A DNA stretch of 13,074 bases, taken from contig CAKKSJ010000260.1 of the NCBI GenBank assembly GCA_919902965.1, positions 1 to 13,074 of the forward strand, given 5' to 3'. The notes under the pieces were generated by a model. That model had not been told where the DNA came from, made no database searches, and was given only the letters and a program-made list of their open reading frames with translations. The DNA comes from Burkholderiales bacterium (lineage in GTDB: Bacteria > Pseudomonadota > Gammaproteobacteria > Burkholderiales > SG8-39). This document shows, piece by piece, positions 13,073 through 13,074 of the stretch (position 1 is the first letter of the stretch; every line of letters starts with the position of its first letter). The position numbers and the translations under genes were made by a program.

Positions 13073-13074
13073 CT

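Noticed and set aside
1..13074. CRISPR arrays, tRNA or rRNA genes, insertion sequences, phage genes
   Set aside because: No regularly spaced repeats, cloverleaf-like sequences, transposase motifs or terminal inverted repeats with target duplications were seen on either strand.

Overview
The window looks like a chromosomal segment of a betaproteobacterium. The evidence is the conserved order skp-lpxD-fabZ-lpxA-lpxB-rnhB, the divergent smpB and ratA-rnfH pair, a DUF4124 protein beside guaB-guaA, and a GuaA whose N-terminal domain reads SGSH where E. coli has SGGP. The genus cannot be fixed from the sequence alone. All assignments come from reading translated sequence and recalling family motifs; no search was run.

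Left part (1-2561), accessory in character: the 3' end of an MgtC/SapB-type membrane protein gene (+), a short decayed piece of a fused isobutyryl-CoA mutase (IcmF)-like gene (-), a small four-helix heme-copper-oxidase-like membrane protein (-), a single-domain cupin (-), and a divergent LysR-type regulator (+). The cupin/lysR gap holds a 6-bp palindrome with exact T-N11-A spacing. It is centred about 65 bp upstream of a candidate cupin promoter and sits just in front of the lysR start, the usual arrangement of a LysR regulator with its divergent target.

Middle part (2562-6609): guaB and guaA (-), the two steps from IMP to GMP, share a strong guaB promoter with a perfect TATAAT. A structured 90-bp gap separates the two genes. 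Divergent to guaB is a gene for an exported DUF4124 protein (+), whose promoter candidate carries a hairpin between the -35 and -10 elements.

Right part (6610-13074): rnfH and ratA (-), divergent smpB (+) of trans-translation, then a tightly packed minus-strand run that reads from the right edge leftwards as skp (partial), lpxD, fabZ, lpxA, lpxB, rnhB and a TrmH/SpoU-family RNA methyltransferase. LpxA, LpxD and LpxB are early lipid A enzymes, FabZ supplies fatty-acid elongation from the same hydroxyacyl-ACP pool, and Skp chaperones outer membrane proteins, so most of the run serves outer membrane construction. Junctions in it are overlapping or nearly so (TTGA, TAATG, TGA-C-GTG, ATGA), which suggests translational coupling. 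A 14-bp perfect inverted repeat, made of two tandem palindrome copies, lies between the convergent smpB and methyltransferase genes.

I see no CRISPR array, tRNA, rRNA, insertion sequence or intact mobile element, and no convincing previously undescribed multi-gene system. The items most worth a second look are the IcmF remnant, the LysR box geometry, the guaB-guaA intercistronic structure, the palindromic promoter spacer at 6052-6080, the repeat at 7853-7891 and the LpxA chain-length ruler residue.
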